The notes beneath the pieces are model-generated. The model made no database searches. It saw nothing but the letters and a program-made list of their open reading frames with translations, and had not been told where the DNA came from. From Silene latifolia (lineage: Eukaryota; Streptophyta; Magnoliopsida; Caryophyllales; Caryophyllaceae): 64,000 nucleotides of DNA. Positions 39,205-51,374 of this stretch are shown piece by piece. The position numbers and the translations under genes are program-made. Within the stretch, counting starts at the first letter, position 1; every line of letters starts with the position of its first letter. The stretch spans positions 6,540,658 to 6,604,657 of the forward strand of contig NC_133538.1 of the NCBI RefSeq assembly GCF_048544455.1, given 5' to 3'.

Positions 39205-40092
39205 ATCATATGAGTTGGTTTTTTTGGTGAGTTACCCTCTGAATCTGAACAACTAATCTAATCTAAGATGGATGGTTGAGATTAAATCTTGCTTAACCTA
39301 TAAATACTCAATTTTCTCTCAATCTCCCTCATTATTAGAAAAATCAATCTCTCTCTCCTCCTTCTCCCCCTAAATAGTCTGAACAAAAAAAAAAACGATC
39401 TTCTGAAGGAAAAAACCAAAAGTATCAACAAATCGCACATTAATTGCTAAACTTCATCTTCATCATCGTCATTCTAATTTGTCATCCATCAACATGATAA
39501 CTCCGTTTTTCCTTTTTTAATCTAATTTCGTTTTACTTAATGTAAGTTATTCATGCTCTTTCTTTTACATTATTTTGTCGTTGGCGGACTATTTGGCGAG
39601 ATTGCAATTGTGGATTATGTTGTTTTTCTGTCAAATTTATCTATATGTAAGTTTGATTTTGATTTTGATTTCTGTATTTGTTAATTTGTTGAAGCTAATG
39701 CTTCATTATGTCAATTTCAAAAGTTAATTAATTACTCAACTATTATGATTTAAATACTTGAATATGAACATTAAAATACTTGAATATGAGTATTAAAATA
39801 ACCACATATTGTTTTGAGAGCAGGAATTCTCATTTTTTTTGGGTACATTATTATTCTCTGAGATAGCCAGTTATTGTATTGTGTTAGTTCATTTATTTCA
39901 ATGCATTAGTTGGATTATTGTATTTTATTTTGCGTAGTTACTCCATTCTACAAACTATGCTTCTATTTCTCTAGAATTTCCAGGTATTTTATAGTGTTTT
40001 TATGGTTATTTCATAACTAGGTGGTTATTGTATTTCATTTGTATAGTTTTTTCAACTTACACCCTTTTTTATTTTTTTTTATTTTCTTTTAG

Positions 40093-40210
40093 CGAGCTTT
40101 TGCTTTATGCTAGTTCAGCCTTCATCAATAGACAAGACATGATTTTCGTTGGGAAGAAATATTGGTGGAAGAATGGTGAAAACACCGGCAATACATGGTT
40201 CTCGTCCTAA
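40093..40210 (+). CDS. possible 3' exon of unknown gene
   Basis: A strong pyrimidine tract ending TTTTAG (40086-40092) is followed by an open stretch ending in TAA at 40208-40210, with the readable peptide INRQDMIFVGKKYWWKNGEN. No function is recognised. It may belong to the MULE-like element or a captured gene. Confidence 0.2.
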
Positions 40211-40235
40211 GAAATACTTTTAGACGTAGAATTAA

Positions 40236-40238
<3 letters not shown>

Positions 40239-40329
<91 letters not shown>

Positions 40330-40330
40330 A
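40239..40330. repeat. (TA)n(TG)n microsatellite
   Basis: About 37 TA units followed by about 8 TG units. Confidence 0.97.
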
Positions 40331-40547
40331 ATGTTACTGATGTTACTATTGTTAGATATATGGTTTGAGATGCTTAGATGTAATAATGAAGATGCATTGA
40401 TTGTTGGAGATGTTTAAGTGTAATGTGATGGTGGAAATGTTTAAGTGTAATGTGATAAAGACAAAATAGTTATGTAACGAGAGAATTTTTTTTTTTTAAC
40501 GTTGTCATAATGAAATGACCACTTGTTCAATTAAACAAGATGAAAAT

Positions 40548-40949
40548 TGTAATACCACGGTGTTCTGGTCCTCAGTTACTTGGCAGAGTAGGTGGAACTC
40601 GACCGAGTAAGTCATCGTGTGACTTCTGGTTGGTTACTGTGCATGAGCACTCGGCCGAGTAGTGAGATACTGGGCCGAGTAGGTCGTACTCGGCCGAGTA
40701 CCCCAGGTACTCGACCGAGTACCCGGTCTGACGGGATTAATTTCCGCGGTTTGATTAAGGTGATTAGAGGTTATAAATATTTCGTTTAACAAATCTTAAT
40801 TCTTTTTATCAAAACCTAATCTACGCATAGCATCTCTCTAATCACCCTAATCACTCCCAAGTCAAGTGTGATCAATCTTGAGTCTACAATCCGTCTTTTC
40901 CGTATCGGTTTCGTTGGTAAGGTACCTTGGTGTGTGTGGGGGTGTTACA
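40548..40949 (+). repeat. 5' LTR of Tekay-type element
   Basis: The 402-bp block starts TGTAATACCACGG and ends GGGGTGTTACA, followed directly by a tRNA-Met primer site. Palindromes of ACTCGGCCGAGT type lie at 40597-40720 and a TATA box (TTATAAATAT) at 40771-40780. No 3' LTR is present. Confidence 0.85.
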
Positions 40950-40952
40950 AAG

Positions 40953-40963
40953 TGGTATCAGAG
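40953..40963 (+). promoter_or_regulatory. primer-binding site for initiator tRNA-Met
   Basis: TGGTATCAGAG lies 3 nt after the LTR, identical in its first 11 bases to the site of LTR-A. Confidence 0.9.
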
Positions 40964-41694
40964 AGACGATTTTGGAACCTAAAACCAATGAACAAAATGA
41001 ACATAGGGTGTCTAACTAAAATGAACCCGGGTAGGAGTTGTTTGGAGCTACCGCAAAGGCTTGGGAGACGTCCTAAGGCCGCAATTTGGCCATTACAACT
41101 TTGAGTCGGTCACTACGGGTCATTTTGGGAAGTCGTTACATATGTCATAAATGTTTCTTGTGAGAATGTTGGATGGATTGGAAGTTATATGATCGCATGA
41201 ATATAGAGTATTATGGATGATATGAGCATGATGGATTTTATTAACTGGCTTTTGTATATTTAGTAACATGAATAGAAAAGGTTATATGTATACATGATGT
41301 TTAGTGACAGGTTATAGCGATTTCTGGCATGATTCAGCCGAGCAGGGCGGGTACTCGACCGAGTAGGGGATACTCGACTGAGTAGCCAGGCACTCGAGCG
41401 AGTGTAGGTATTCGAGTTTTAGACAGTAGCTACTGGTTATGACCACTCGGCCGAGTAAGTAGGGCACTCGACCAAGTGGGGCGTACTCGACCGAGTACCT
41501 AGATTACTAGACCGAGTATGCTTTATGTGTTATGTGAGGTCAGCTACTGGAGTGAGATACTCGGCCGAGTAGTGTTATTACTCGACCCAGTACTCCTTAA
41601 AAGGTAGTCGATCGAGTACCTCTTTGGCAGATGTGTTATTTATTTTGAGCCGTAGGCTATGTGATTACGTTTATCTTGGTTATATTAGCTCAAA
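40964..41694 (+). other. leader of the Tekay-type element with palindrome cluster
   Basis: This is noncoding. From 41331 to 41625 there are about ten copies or half-copies of the ACTCGGCCGAGT / ACTCGACCGAGT palindrome, the same word as in the LTR. Confidence 0.7.
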
Positions 41695-42900
41695 ATGCCG
41701 CAAAAGAGATCATTCGCGTACATTCAGGCATCTGAGATGAGTCTTCAGGGGGTTGCCAGAATGATTGAGCAGCAAGAAGTTCTCATGGAGGCACTCAAGA
41801 ATATGGGAAAAGGGGAAGGGAAACCAGTGGATGCCTCCCGGATGAGCACCACCATTTCTCACTTCAATAGCACTATTTATGAGAGCACTGGTGAGCCAAA
41901 CTTGCTTGATAATTGGCACCAGAAGATGGAGATTTTGCTAGAGGTGGTTCATTGTACGGAGGAGATGATGGTAGAACAGGCTGTGTTCTACCTAAGGGAT
42001 GAGGCTGGGGTTTGGTGGCAGAATGAAAGGAAAGGAGCTCGTGCATACAACAGGAACCTGGGTCAACCTAAAATCCCATGGGCATGATTCAAGAGGGCTA
42101 TAAGATATCACTTTGTTCCGGAGCACATTCGCCATAAGTTGAGGGCTGATTTTTATTCTTTTTAGATGGCTGATGACATGACCGTCACGCAGTACTACCA
42201 TATGTTTATCGAGCTGTCAAGTTATGCGGAGGACATACAGCTGAGTCAACGTAGTTTGGCTCTTCTTTTTGAGAGAGAGTTAGTAGTGAAGATCATGGAA
42301 AGGCTACCAGCATGGGAAATCACTGATCTGAAAGATGTCTATGCAAGTGCGAGGCACGCTGAGAGGCTAATGGACATGGCCAAGGATGCCAAAGAAAAGA
42401 GTGTTGAAAAGAGAAAGGCTGAAGGTGAGGGTGACAATCAGTCAAGCCAAAAGAGGAGCAACCACAATCAAGCTAGGATTTTTTCTGGAGGATCTAGCTA
42501 TTGTGGGGGATCTCGAGCTTGGGGAAGAGGCGACCGAAGTCCTAGTGAGAACTCCACTCTTCTATGTTTCAACTGTGTTGGGACGAGCCACAAGCGGTTT
42601 GAGTGTACGAGCGCTGCAAGGAGAGGAGGAGGTCTTTCGAGGTCATACCAAGGAATCTACTCGCATGCTCCAAGTCAGAGTCTGGCTAGTAATAGGCTAG
42701 CTGGATCGTGGGATAATCAAGGAGGTCAAAGAAACAACAATGGTGGCTACAACCGCAATAATGGAGGGTCCTATCAGCGTCCGAAAAACAGTGTGACTCA
42801 GAACTCGGCGGCTAAGTCTACCACTTCGGCAACTACGGTTCAGGGTGGAGGTCAGAAGAATAGCGGTAAACTCTTTACGATGGGCAAGCAGGAAGCTGAG
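41695..42900 (+). pseudogene. gag of Tekay/Del-type Ty3 element
   Basis: The single frame starting at 41695 has a retrotransposon gag region (NLLDNWHQKMEILLEVVHCT; later ERLPAWEITDLKDVYASAR). A CCHC zinc knuckle, CFNCVGTSHKRFEC (C-X2-C-X4-H-X4-C), lies at about 42565-42606 after a basic stretch. Two in-frame stops (TGA 42085-42087 and TAG 42163-42165) interrupt it, so no full-length Gag can be made. Gag would form the particle, with the knuckle binding RNA. The frame continues into protease, as is usual for this group. Confidence 0.85.
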
Positions 42901-43200
42901 GATGATGCTCATGTGGTTACTGGTACTTTCCTTGTTCATAACACGTCGTCTTTTGTTTTGTTTGATTCAGGAGCAACCTATTCATTTGTATCTAGGAGTC
43001 ATGCCTTAACTACGGGTTTGGGAGAGTATGAGTTGGTGAAAGATAACGTGTTTATACCTTCGGGAGAGTCCGTGTCATGTACTAAGTTATATAAAGGGGT
43101 GTCTATGATGGTTGGACAAGAAGACTTACCAGTCAATCTGTTAGAGTTTCCTTTGGAGGGGTTTGAGGTTATAGTCGGGATGGAATGGTTGTTAAGATAG
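42901..43200 (+). pseudogene. retropepsin-like protease of the Tekay-type element
   Basis: In frame with gag, the segment has the aspartic protease motif DSGAT (about 42964-42978) after LVHNTSSFVLF, and the later conserved VIVGMEWL. It ends at TAG 43198-43200, where the reverse transcriptase continues in another frame, so there is a small deletion or frameshift at the join. It would process the Gag-Pol polyprotein. Confidence 0.85.
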
Positions 43201-44083
43201 ATTGTCGGCAGAAGAGAGTGTCTTTTAAAGGGCCTAAGGGAACCAAAGTGTTATATAGGGGGTTTGTTGTAAAGCCCAAGATGAAGTTGATCGCAGTGAT
43301 GACTTTGAAGTCATGTTTGAGAAAGAAGTGTCCGTTGATCCTTTGCCATGTGTGGGACACTCGGGTGGAAGTATCTTCAGCAATTGATATACCAGTGGTT
43401 AGTGAGTTCGGAGATGTTTTTCCGGATGAGATATCATGGTTACCTACTAAGAGGGACATCGACTTTAGTGTTGAGCTTAAACTGGGGACGGAATCTATAT
43501 CTAAAGCTCCATACCGCATGGGGCCTAAGGAGTTGGAGGAGTTGAAAAAGCAGTTGAATGAGTTATTGGACAAGGGGTACATTCGACCTAGTGTATCGCT
43601 TTGGGGTGCACCAGTTTTGTTCGTGAAAAAGAAAGACGGTAGTATAAGGCTATGCATTGACTACAGAGAGCTAAACCATGTTACCGTGAAGAACAGGTAT
43701 CCTTTGCTAAGGATTGATGATCTTTTTTACCAGTTGAGTGGAGTCGGAGTGTGTTCTAAAATCGATCTGAGGTCGGGCTATCACCAGTTGACGATAGCAG
43801 ATGAGGATATTCCTAATACAGCCTTTTGATCACGGTATGGTCACTATGAGTATGTGGTAATGCCTTTCGGGTTGACTAACACACCAGCAGTATTCATGGA
43901 TCTTATGAATCGGATCTTCAGATAGTTCTTGGACAAGTTTGTGGTAGTCTTCATTGATGACATCTTGGTCTACTCTAAGACTAAGGAGAAGCATGAGAAG
44001 CACCTGAGGTTAGTACTGCATACTTTACGAGATAATCAGCGCTATGCCAAGTTATCTAAGTGTGAGTTTTAGTCAGCTCATTT
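43185..44083 (+). pseudogene. reverse transcriptase of the Tekay-type element
   Basis: The frame opens in the protease-RT linker. Clear RT blocks follow: [19 protein letters not shown], then [20 protein letters not shown] (catalytic-site region), [18 protein letters not shown], and the active-site FIDD at about 43950-43961. Stops at 43827-43829 (TGA), near 43924 (TAG) and near 44069 (TAG in CEF-stop-SAHF, where Trp is conserved) inactivate it. The RT ends at CEF and the sequence jumps straight to integrase, so the connection domain and RNase H are missing. Confidence 0.9.
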
Positions 44084-44484
44084 TATTCCAATGAAAGATA
44101 CTTGGAGTAAGATTCAGTTGGCTCTCGGATACAGGAAGCATGTGTTACGGTAACACGGGGTACCAAAGGACATAGTGTCGGATAGAGATGCGAGGTTTAT
44201 ATCACGTTTTGGCAAGAGTTGCAGGAATTGATAGGGATTACCTTAAACATGAGTACGGCGTTTCATCCTGCGACAGATGGTCAAACTGAGAGGACTATCA
44301 AGACCTTATAAGACATGTTGCGAGCTTGTGCAATAGAATTTAGTGGGAGTTTGGAGGATAAACTTGATCTGATGGAGTTTTTATACAACAACAAATATCA
44401 CACGAGTATTGGGATGACACCTTTTGAGGCGTTGTACGGGAGGAAGTGTAGGAGTCCGGTGTGTTGGGATGATAACTCGGTTTC
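44070..44484 (+). pseudogene. integrase core fragment of the Tekay-type element
   Basis: The sequence resumes at SAHFIPMKDTWS and continues with HGVPKDIVSDRDARF (second catalytic Asp), TAFHPATDGQTERTIKTL (catalytic Glu region) and [20 protein letters not shown]. The zinc-binding N-terminus and first catalytic Asp are lost with the upstream deletion. Stops and a 1-nt frameshift (near 44205) are also present. It ends in CWDD at about 44475, where unrelated AT-rich sequence begins, so the C-terminal domain, any chromodomain, the polypurine tract and the 3' LTR are all absent. Confidence 0.88.
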
Positions 44485-45180
44485 TACATTACAATAACTA
44501 AAAATATCAGAGTTTATACATTACAATAACTAAGTTTACTGAGTTTGTACATTACAATAACTGAGTTTCTACATCACAATAACTGAGTTTCTACATCACA
44601 AATAACTGAGTTTCTAAATTCAACTAGATATTTTAAGAAACAGTTGGTGTGCTAATCTAGGTTACCAATATTTTTTCAGGATTATGATGATAAATCATTA
44701 ATCAAATGTCAACGGTATGATAAACAAGCATACTAATGGAGTAGTATCAGAACACAATCATTTGATTTTAATAGCTAGGAAAATCACTGAAGTTATTCGA
44801 TTATTAGCTATGAATGAAATCGTAAATGATATTCATACCTTCATTTGATTTTATACGTTAGGGTTTTCCAAAATTTCATTATTATGTGAAGAAAAAATTG
44901 TTCGTTTCAATTAAAATAATTGAAATTGTGAATGGATTTGGTGTAATAGATTGGAATTACAAAAAAAAATTGGGAAGAATTGATGAAATTGGTGATGAAT
45001 TTGGAAGATTTTGATTGAATTTTTGACTTTTTTTGTTTGTTACGAAAACAAAGCAATTGATTTTGTACAGAGAGAAAAAGTAGTAATTGGTAGAGAGAGA
45101 GAGAGAGAGATTGTTTGTCTGACTATCATTATGAGTAATTGGTTTTATTAGATCAATTGTTTATATACACGGGGTTAACT
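44485..45180. other. minirepeats and AT-rich end of the MULE-like element
   Basis: At 44480-44620 there are about six copies of a roughly 23-bp unit AATAACTGAGTTTCTACAT. The rest is AT-rich. On the minus strand an ATG followed by a donor-like GTATGAAT (about 44875-44830) may be an untranslated or short first exon. Confidence 0.4.
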
Positions 45181-45210
45181 CACGAAAAATGGCAAACTCA
45201 CCGGATCTTG

Positions 45211-45336
<126 letters not shown>

Positions 45337-45338
45337 TA

Positions 45339-45400
45339 GGGCGGGATCCCGTGCGAACTAACTTACGGTACGAACCGTACGAACCAACCCATTATACACT
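45339..45400 (+). mobile_element. left terminus of the FAR1-type MULE
   Basis: It starts GGGCGGGATCCCGTGCG next to (TA)n and continues with ACGGTACGAACCGTACGAAC, a short internal palindrome. It fits the shared GGATC-type ends of the other elements. The matching right terminus was not found downstream of 50850. Confidence 0.45.
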
Positions 45401-45798
45401 GTTATCTTCTTCTTACGCGCTTCTATCTTCTTCCACAAAACAAGAAACAGCTTCCATGGTTCTCTTCTTCAACCTCTCGCGATTCTCTTCTTGGTAAACT
45501 AGTTTCTACCATCACTATCCTCTACTAAACAAGCTTCTAGATTTACAACATTCACTCATCATTAATTCATCAAACAAGGTTAGCTTCAATTCAAGTTATT
45601 TTTCGAAAATAATTTAATCGAAAATTTTACATTTAATTGATTTGGTATTTCAGATCAATGCACATATATGGATTGTAGAGTAGTTTATGAGGTTAATTTT
45701 ATGAAGAAATTTCAAATTGTTTGATAAATTAGGGTTTGTAATAACCGAAAAATTCAAATCGTTTTTTTAGGGTTTCAATTGGGTAAAATTCTTTAAAG

Positions 45799-48700
45799 AT
45801 GGTAACAGTCTCAACCAATTGTTCTTCAACTTCAGGTACAAATTCTTCATTTTGTTGTGCGATTAACATTTTAATTGCAGATTTTTAGATGCACTTACTA
45901 AGATACTATTGTGATTTTAATTGCAGATGTTTGTACTCAAGAACATGCCTCAATAACTGAAACCGTAAATGATGAAGATGATTCCCAAATGGTAGATGGT
46001 ACGAATTCTTTCACTCTTTTTACATTGATTCTGCATTTTATATTAAAAAGAGATGTCTGCAAATTTGGTTCATAAAATCTGAAAAAGAGATCTTCTTTTT
46101 TTGTTTGGTAGTGTGTAAGAACTGGGTTCATGATAAGTTTGTTATTTGATTGATTGTTAAAGTTAGGTGTTTGCCTGTTTGCCTGTGTGTATGACACTAT
46201 TTGGTTCATAAAGTTACGAATTCTTTCACTCTTTTTGCTCTTTTTGTATGACACTGTTTGCCTGTCTGTATCGAATTTTCTCCCTAAGTGTCTTGGGCAC
46301 ATATACTATGAATACTCTCATCTTTGTACATTGCGAACATTTCATATTATTCGATCAATTTATTGCCTCCTGACTTGGATATTCCTTCATATGCTAATTC
46401 ATAGAATCCGACTATCCGTCCTTTTGTCTTTTTTAATCGAGGTATATGCATAGATAATGCTTTGTACTTTTTATGCGGGCGATACCGCTTTGTAACAAAG
46501 CGACAACTTTTTTTTAGCTTTCTTAGTAATTATTATAACCATTATTAGTCCTTGTCTTCCTCTATCTTTACATTTTCATGCCACGCAAACTGGCAACTTT
46601 TTCGTCAATTCCTTCAGTGAAATGCAATGTTTTTGGATTGACTATTAGCAGTTACAATTAAATCTAGGATGGAGCCGATAGTTAAATTCCATAGAGGAAA
46701 CTGGTCTGCTCTTTTGTGTATTATGACTTTAGAGATTGAGTTGCGTTGTTCATGATCAATGTATCACTTTCAATGACTCATATATGTTTCATAACTAGGT
46801 TTTCCACTCTATTTTAGACTATCTTGGGGGACTACTGTATCATTTTCAATTACTTCCTCCACACACATGATCCTACAGATTGGGAATGACCTATAGCCAT
46901 CAAATTCGTCTTTCAGATTATCGTGTGGGGCTGTGTGTAATAAGCTAGGTCGTCCACACGACCACACCATACTAACCATAGAACTTCTTCTGTGGCACAT
47001 GTTCCTGGTTTAACCGCCTGGAGAAGTTTCGGCCAACCAATTTTCTACCTGATTGTTTTAGATTGCATCATGCATTAGAAAGCCAATATGCGCCCTGGCC
47101 TAGCCCCTAGGATGCTCACATTACCCAACGTAGATATGAGCAATGACAAAAAATATTGGATTGCTTCTTCCCTTAAATTACCCATAGTGGTGGTTTTGGT
47201 GACTGTAAATAAAACCAATGGGCTCAGAATGGGAGATGAAGAAAGGAGCTCTTAATGCTCACTTTGTCAAATATTGGATTGCTTCTTCCCTTAAATTACC
47301 GATGATCATGAAATCGTGCATATTGAGTCTAACTTAATCCCCAATGCTAATATATATTGCTGGTTGACACTTCAGAATTCAGTTCTTCATCTCCAATTCT
47401 CTGCTAAAACTTCATATAAGGTGGTCACCTGAAATAGTCCTAAACATTTTTACTTCAATTAATTGTTCTTCAACTGGTTCCATTATTCTCATTTTCAGTG
47501 GACAAATTGTTCCATTGCCTAAGATGCCAGCTTTTGAGTTGTTAATTTACAGTCGTTACTTAACGTACCTGGGTAATTTACACGAAACGTACCCACAATA
47601 TATGTAAAACGAACCCAAGACTATTTCGAAAAGTACCTAGTATGTAAAAGGGTTTTGGAGATATTGGCTCTTTTTGGCTTTAGTTTAGAAGTATCTGCTT
47701 ATGTTAGAAGTGTGTTTTGGAAGTTGAAATTGATGTAAAAATTTCTGGAATATTGTTTTCTAATCAATATTAATCGTAGTAATTTTATTTCTCTTGTTCT
47801 TTGAGTTGCTGCAATTTTTTTTTGGGATTTTGAATTCTGAGTTCTTAAATGGCATGTGTATCCTACTGTTTTCCATTTCATTAGTATCCATTCGATTTCG
47901 TTTGGTATCCGATTTCAGTTCAGTATGATTGAATACCCCTGAATTCTGTGGCCATTGGCTGTTATCTTCCCATTTTCTTTGCAACGATTTACATTCTCTG
48001 GATTAATGCTTGTTGGGCCTTGTTTGTTTACTTTGGTCTTGTTTAACCTGTGCTTTGTATTGGGCTGGTGTATGAAATATGTTGAGCTATTTTGAGCGGG
48101 AATGGGTTATGGGTTATTTAGACGAAACGTACCCACAATATATGTAAAATGAACCTAAGACTATTTCGAAACGTACCTAGTACTTAAAAGGGTTTAAACG
48201 GGGGGAAAGGGATAATTGAACAATTTTAATTTTTTTGCTGTGTTAATTGAACAATTGATTATTTGATTGATTGTTAAAGTTAGGTGTTTGCTTGTTTGTA
48301 TGACAATGTTGGCAATTTTGTTGTTTCGTACACTTTCCCTCGTTACTTTTCCTAATACCCTTTCCCTTGTGACAATTTTAGCTGTTGAATTACATTAGTT
48401 CGAGCTAGGACAATCATCATTTTTCAAAATTATTAGCGAATAAGTGCTCATTTGGCCATTCGTTGTTTCTGCAGCTATAGTTGGTGATACTAATGACATG
48501 GATATTTCAACAAATCCAGAAGAAGATATATTATTGCTTACTAATTGTCCAGATCAATTATTAGATAGTGAATGATGTGCCATTAGTGAATGATGTGCCA
48601 GGTAAATCATTTAGTTTTATTTATTGCATTTTGTTAGTGTGAAGCAAGACGGCAGTTTATAAGTAATTGTTGTTAATTTGAGTCTTCCGATAGCCCTAAG

Positions 48701-50850
48701 TTGTTGCTACTAGTGAGATTCACGGAGTGCCTCATTGTTCAGAAGAGCTTAAACCATTTGTTGGAATGAAATTTGAGAATTTGGAGCAAGGGTTGGATTT
48801 CTACAAAGCATATGCCAAAGCTTGTGGCTTTAGTCCGAGATTGGATTCAAGTAAAATCATTCAAGGAGTTACTACACATAAGAGCTGTGTGTGTAACAAA
48901 GAAGGTAATAGGCAGCATGGTGGGCAAAAAAGGAGGAGGGCAATAACAAGAGTTGGGTGTCCTGCCAAGATTAAGTTTAAGAGACTTCCTGCTGGTGAGT
49001 ATGAGGTGTATGAATTTATCGAGGTGCACTCACATGCAATGGTAACTCCAGCCACAATGATTCACTTAAAGTCATTTAGGAAGCTCAACCTTGTGCATAA
49101 GAAAATGATAATGGATAACTCACGTGTTAACCAGGGGCCTGTGAAGACATTTCGAATGTTTAAAGAGTACGTTAGGGGATATAAAAACGTAGGGGCTTCC
49201 TTAGAATATTTTAAGAATTTTTCAAGGGATGTAAAGAAATACATCAAATAATATGATGCGGAAATGCTGATAGAGGGCTTCATGCAAAAAAGAGCTAGGT
49301 GTCCCTCATTTTACTTTGATTTTGATGTTGATGACAACAAAAGACTCACTAAGGTTTTCTGGGCTGATCCAATTGCAATTAAGAACTATGCACTCTTTGG
49401 TGATTCTGTGTCTTTTGACACCACATTCGATTTTAATGAATACCGTATGGTGTTTGGTCCTTTTACGGGGGTTGACAACCATAAAAAATGTGTCACTTTT
49501 GCGGCTGGTTTGATAATGCGGGAGAATGAAGAGTCTTTTACCTGGCTTTTTGACAATTTTATGAAGGCAATGGGTGGGTGTTATCCTACTACTCGATTCA
49601 TCGACCAATGTCCGGTATTAAAGCGGGGGTTAAAAATGTGTTTTCAGGCAACACAACACACAGATTCTGTATGTGGCCTATCATGAAAAAATTGCCTGAC
49701 AAAGTTGGTTCAACCATTTACAAAGACACAGACTTTCTAAAAGAAATAAGTTCTATTGTTTGGAATGAAGATATTGAGCCAACTGAATTTGAGTCGAAAT
49801 GTGTTCAATTATGGAAAAACATGATTTGTCTGGAAATGAGTGGCTGAAATCCATGTTTGAGGACCGCAAATTATGGATTCCTGCATATTTTCAGGACACT
49901 TATATGGGTGGGCTTCTAAGGACAACTTCAAGGTCGAATCGAGAGAATAGTTTCTTCGGAACTTCACCAACCCCAACCTATCACTTGTTCGATTTTGGAT
50001 GCGCTTTCATCAAGAATGGATGCTCAACGCTCGAAGCATTCTAAATTAACTGCCGATTCTAAAAACTCCTCTCCTATATTATCAACTCCCCTTTCTATAG
50101 AAAAGAAATGTGCTGAATTTTACACACCACCCGTGTTTTTATGATTTTCAAGAAGAGTTGAAAGGTGCATGCTACTCTTGTAATGAGGCCAACAAAAGCA
50201 CGAAAGAAAGGTACGTGGAGCGTTTATTTGTTATGGATCGTGAGAGCAAGAAAGTCTATGAAGTCGATGTTGATGGGAAAACTTTAGTGTGTTCATGCAA
50301 GAGGTTTCAGAGATTTGGGATACTTTGTAGACATTGTGTATGGGTGTTGCATAATAAGGGGTTTGATGAAATACCTTCTGAATATCTATTGCCGAGGTGG
50401 AGCAATTATGCAACATTTCGTCCTATCTTTAATGTTGTAGGGACGTCCTTAGAAGGCGATTGTGCGTCAATTGACACAAGACAAAACACTATCAGTGAAT
50501 TATGGTCAGGGGTGTTCACTGCAGTGTCACTTGTGGAGGATGATGAGGAGAAGGAGAAAGAGTTACTCGAATTGCATCAGAGTTTCAATGAGAAGTTGTT
50601 GATTTCAAGTAGTGGTGGGAAGTCAAAAAGCAAGAAAACTCAAATCGAGACGCTTCTTGGGTCTAAAATCCCTACTAAAGCTCATATTCTTCCTCCAAAT
50701 CAAGCAAAAATAAGGGATCCGGTAGAAGGATGACTTCGAAAAGAAAAGGCAATGGAGGAGCACGCTAAGCCTCTTAGAAAATGTCGTGCTTGTGGAGAAA
50801 TGGCACGCCATGATAGTAGAAATTGCCCGAGTCAACTTCCTAACAAGTAA
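45799..50850 (+). pseudogene. FAR1/FHY3-type MULE transposase gene, broken
   Basis: A spliced gene. Short 5' exons can be read at 45799-45835, 45927-45998 and 48475-48601 with good GT/AG sites and compatible phase; they encode an acidic leader (TETVNDEDDSQMVD; DMDISTNPEEDILL). The main part, from about 48727, has the FAR1 DNA-binding domain (VGMKFENLEQGLDFYKAYAK ... GCPAKIKFKR), the MULE transposase core (VSFDTTFDFNEYRMVFGPF, DQCP) and a SWIM zinc finger (CSCKRFQRFGILCRHCVWVL, about 50293-50352), ending in a C-terminal CRACGEMARHDSRNC finger and TAA at 50848-50850. Breaks: TAA at 49249-49251, frame changes near 49610, 49810 and 50000, TGA at 50731-50733, and a 17-bp duplication in exon 3. In this family the protein is either a MULE transposase or a domesticated light-signalling factor. 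The beside-(TA)n terminus and decay favour a transposon. Confidence 0.85.
45999..48474 (+). other. large intron of the FAR1-type gene
   Basis: About 2.5 kb, bounded by GT at 45999 and AG at 48474. It contains two single copies of a satellite-like unit (47571-47654 and 48101-48204) and a roughly 30-bp direct repeat (TTGGATTGCTTCTTCCC at about 47157 and 47272). No nested gene is supported. Confidence 0.55.
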
Positions 50851-51374
50851 TCTCATAATCATAATCAGGTACTTTATTTGCTTGTTTTTTTTTAAATTTA
50901 CATATTAGTGGAAGAGGGCATATATACAAAGTATTAATGATATTTTACATGATTTGATGATGTAGGTATTGTCAATGAAACAGATTGTGGATTGGGATGC
51001 GCAACAATTGTAGCTGGCGGGTGTAATGTTTACGACTACAATGGTTATTGTATTTTGTTGATGTTAGCTGTTGGCGTATGTTTTGACCTCTATTAGTTAT
51101 GTTTGAATTTGAATTAGTATTCTCATTTTCGGTGGATAAATTGTTCCATTGCCTACGATGCCAGCTTCTGAGTTAGTTTGTCTTGTTTAGGGTTTTGTCC
51201 GGACTGAATTATTGGTGAAATCGAAAGACCGTAACAGTGAACAGCGTACCAAACATCGTATAATTCCGATTTGTGCTTTTGAACAGTTAATCTTAGTTAG
51301 TATAGTATTTCAATCTTTGCTTCGTTCATTTCATTTTTAGGTAATGATATTTTTCACACTCCTACAACGCGTTC
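50851..51374. other. 3' flank of the FAR1-type gene
   Basis: No frame. A 57-bp stretch at 51118-51174 (CATTTTCGGTGGATAAATTG and on) repeats intron sequence at 47482-47541. Satellite begins just after. Confidence 0.5.

Larger units (their letters stand above)
39203..45210. mobile_element. MULE-like element with nested Tekay-type insertion
   Basis: The left end GGATCATATGAGTTGG and the right end, read inward, AGATCCGGTGAGTTTGCC continue into matching GTGAGTTA words, giving imperfect inverted termini of about 37 bp. Both face (TA)n/(CT)n tracts. TATA boxes lie inside each end (TATAAATA near 39300; TATATAAAC on the minus strand near 45166), as in MULEs whose termini act as promoters. The own interior (39240-40547 and 44500-45170) has no recognisable transposase. 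About 3.9 kb is a later retrotransposon insertion. Confidence 0.5.

Noticed and set aside
40028..40092. N-terminal hydrophobic part of the frame at 40028-40210
   Set aside because: It is a pyrimidine-rich intron-like tract ending in a splice acceptor. Only the part after 40092 could be exon.
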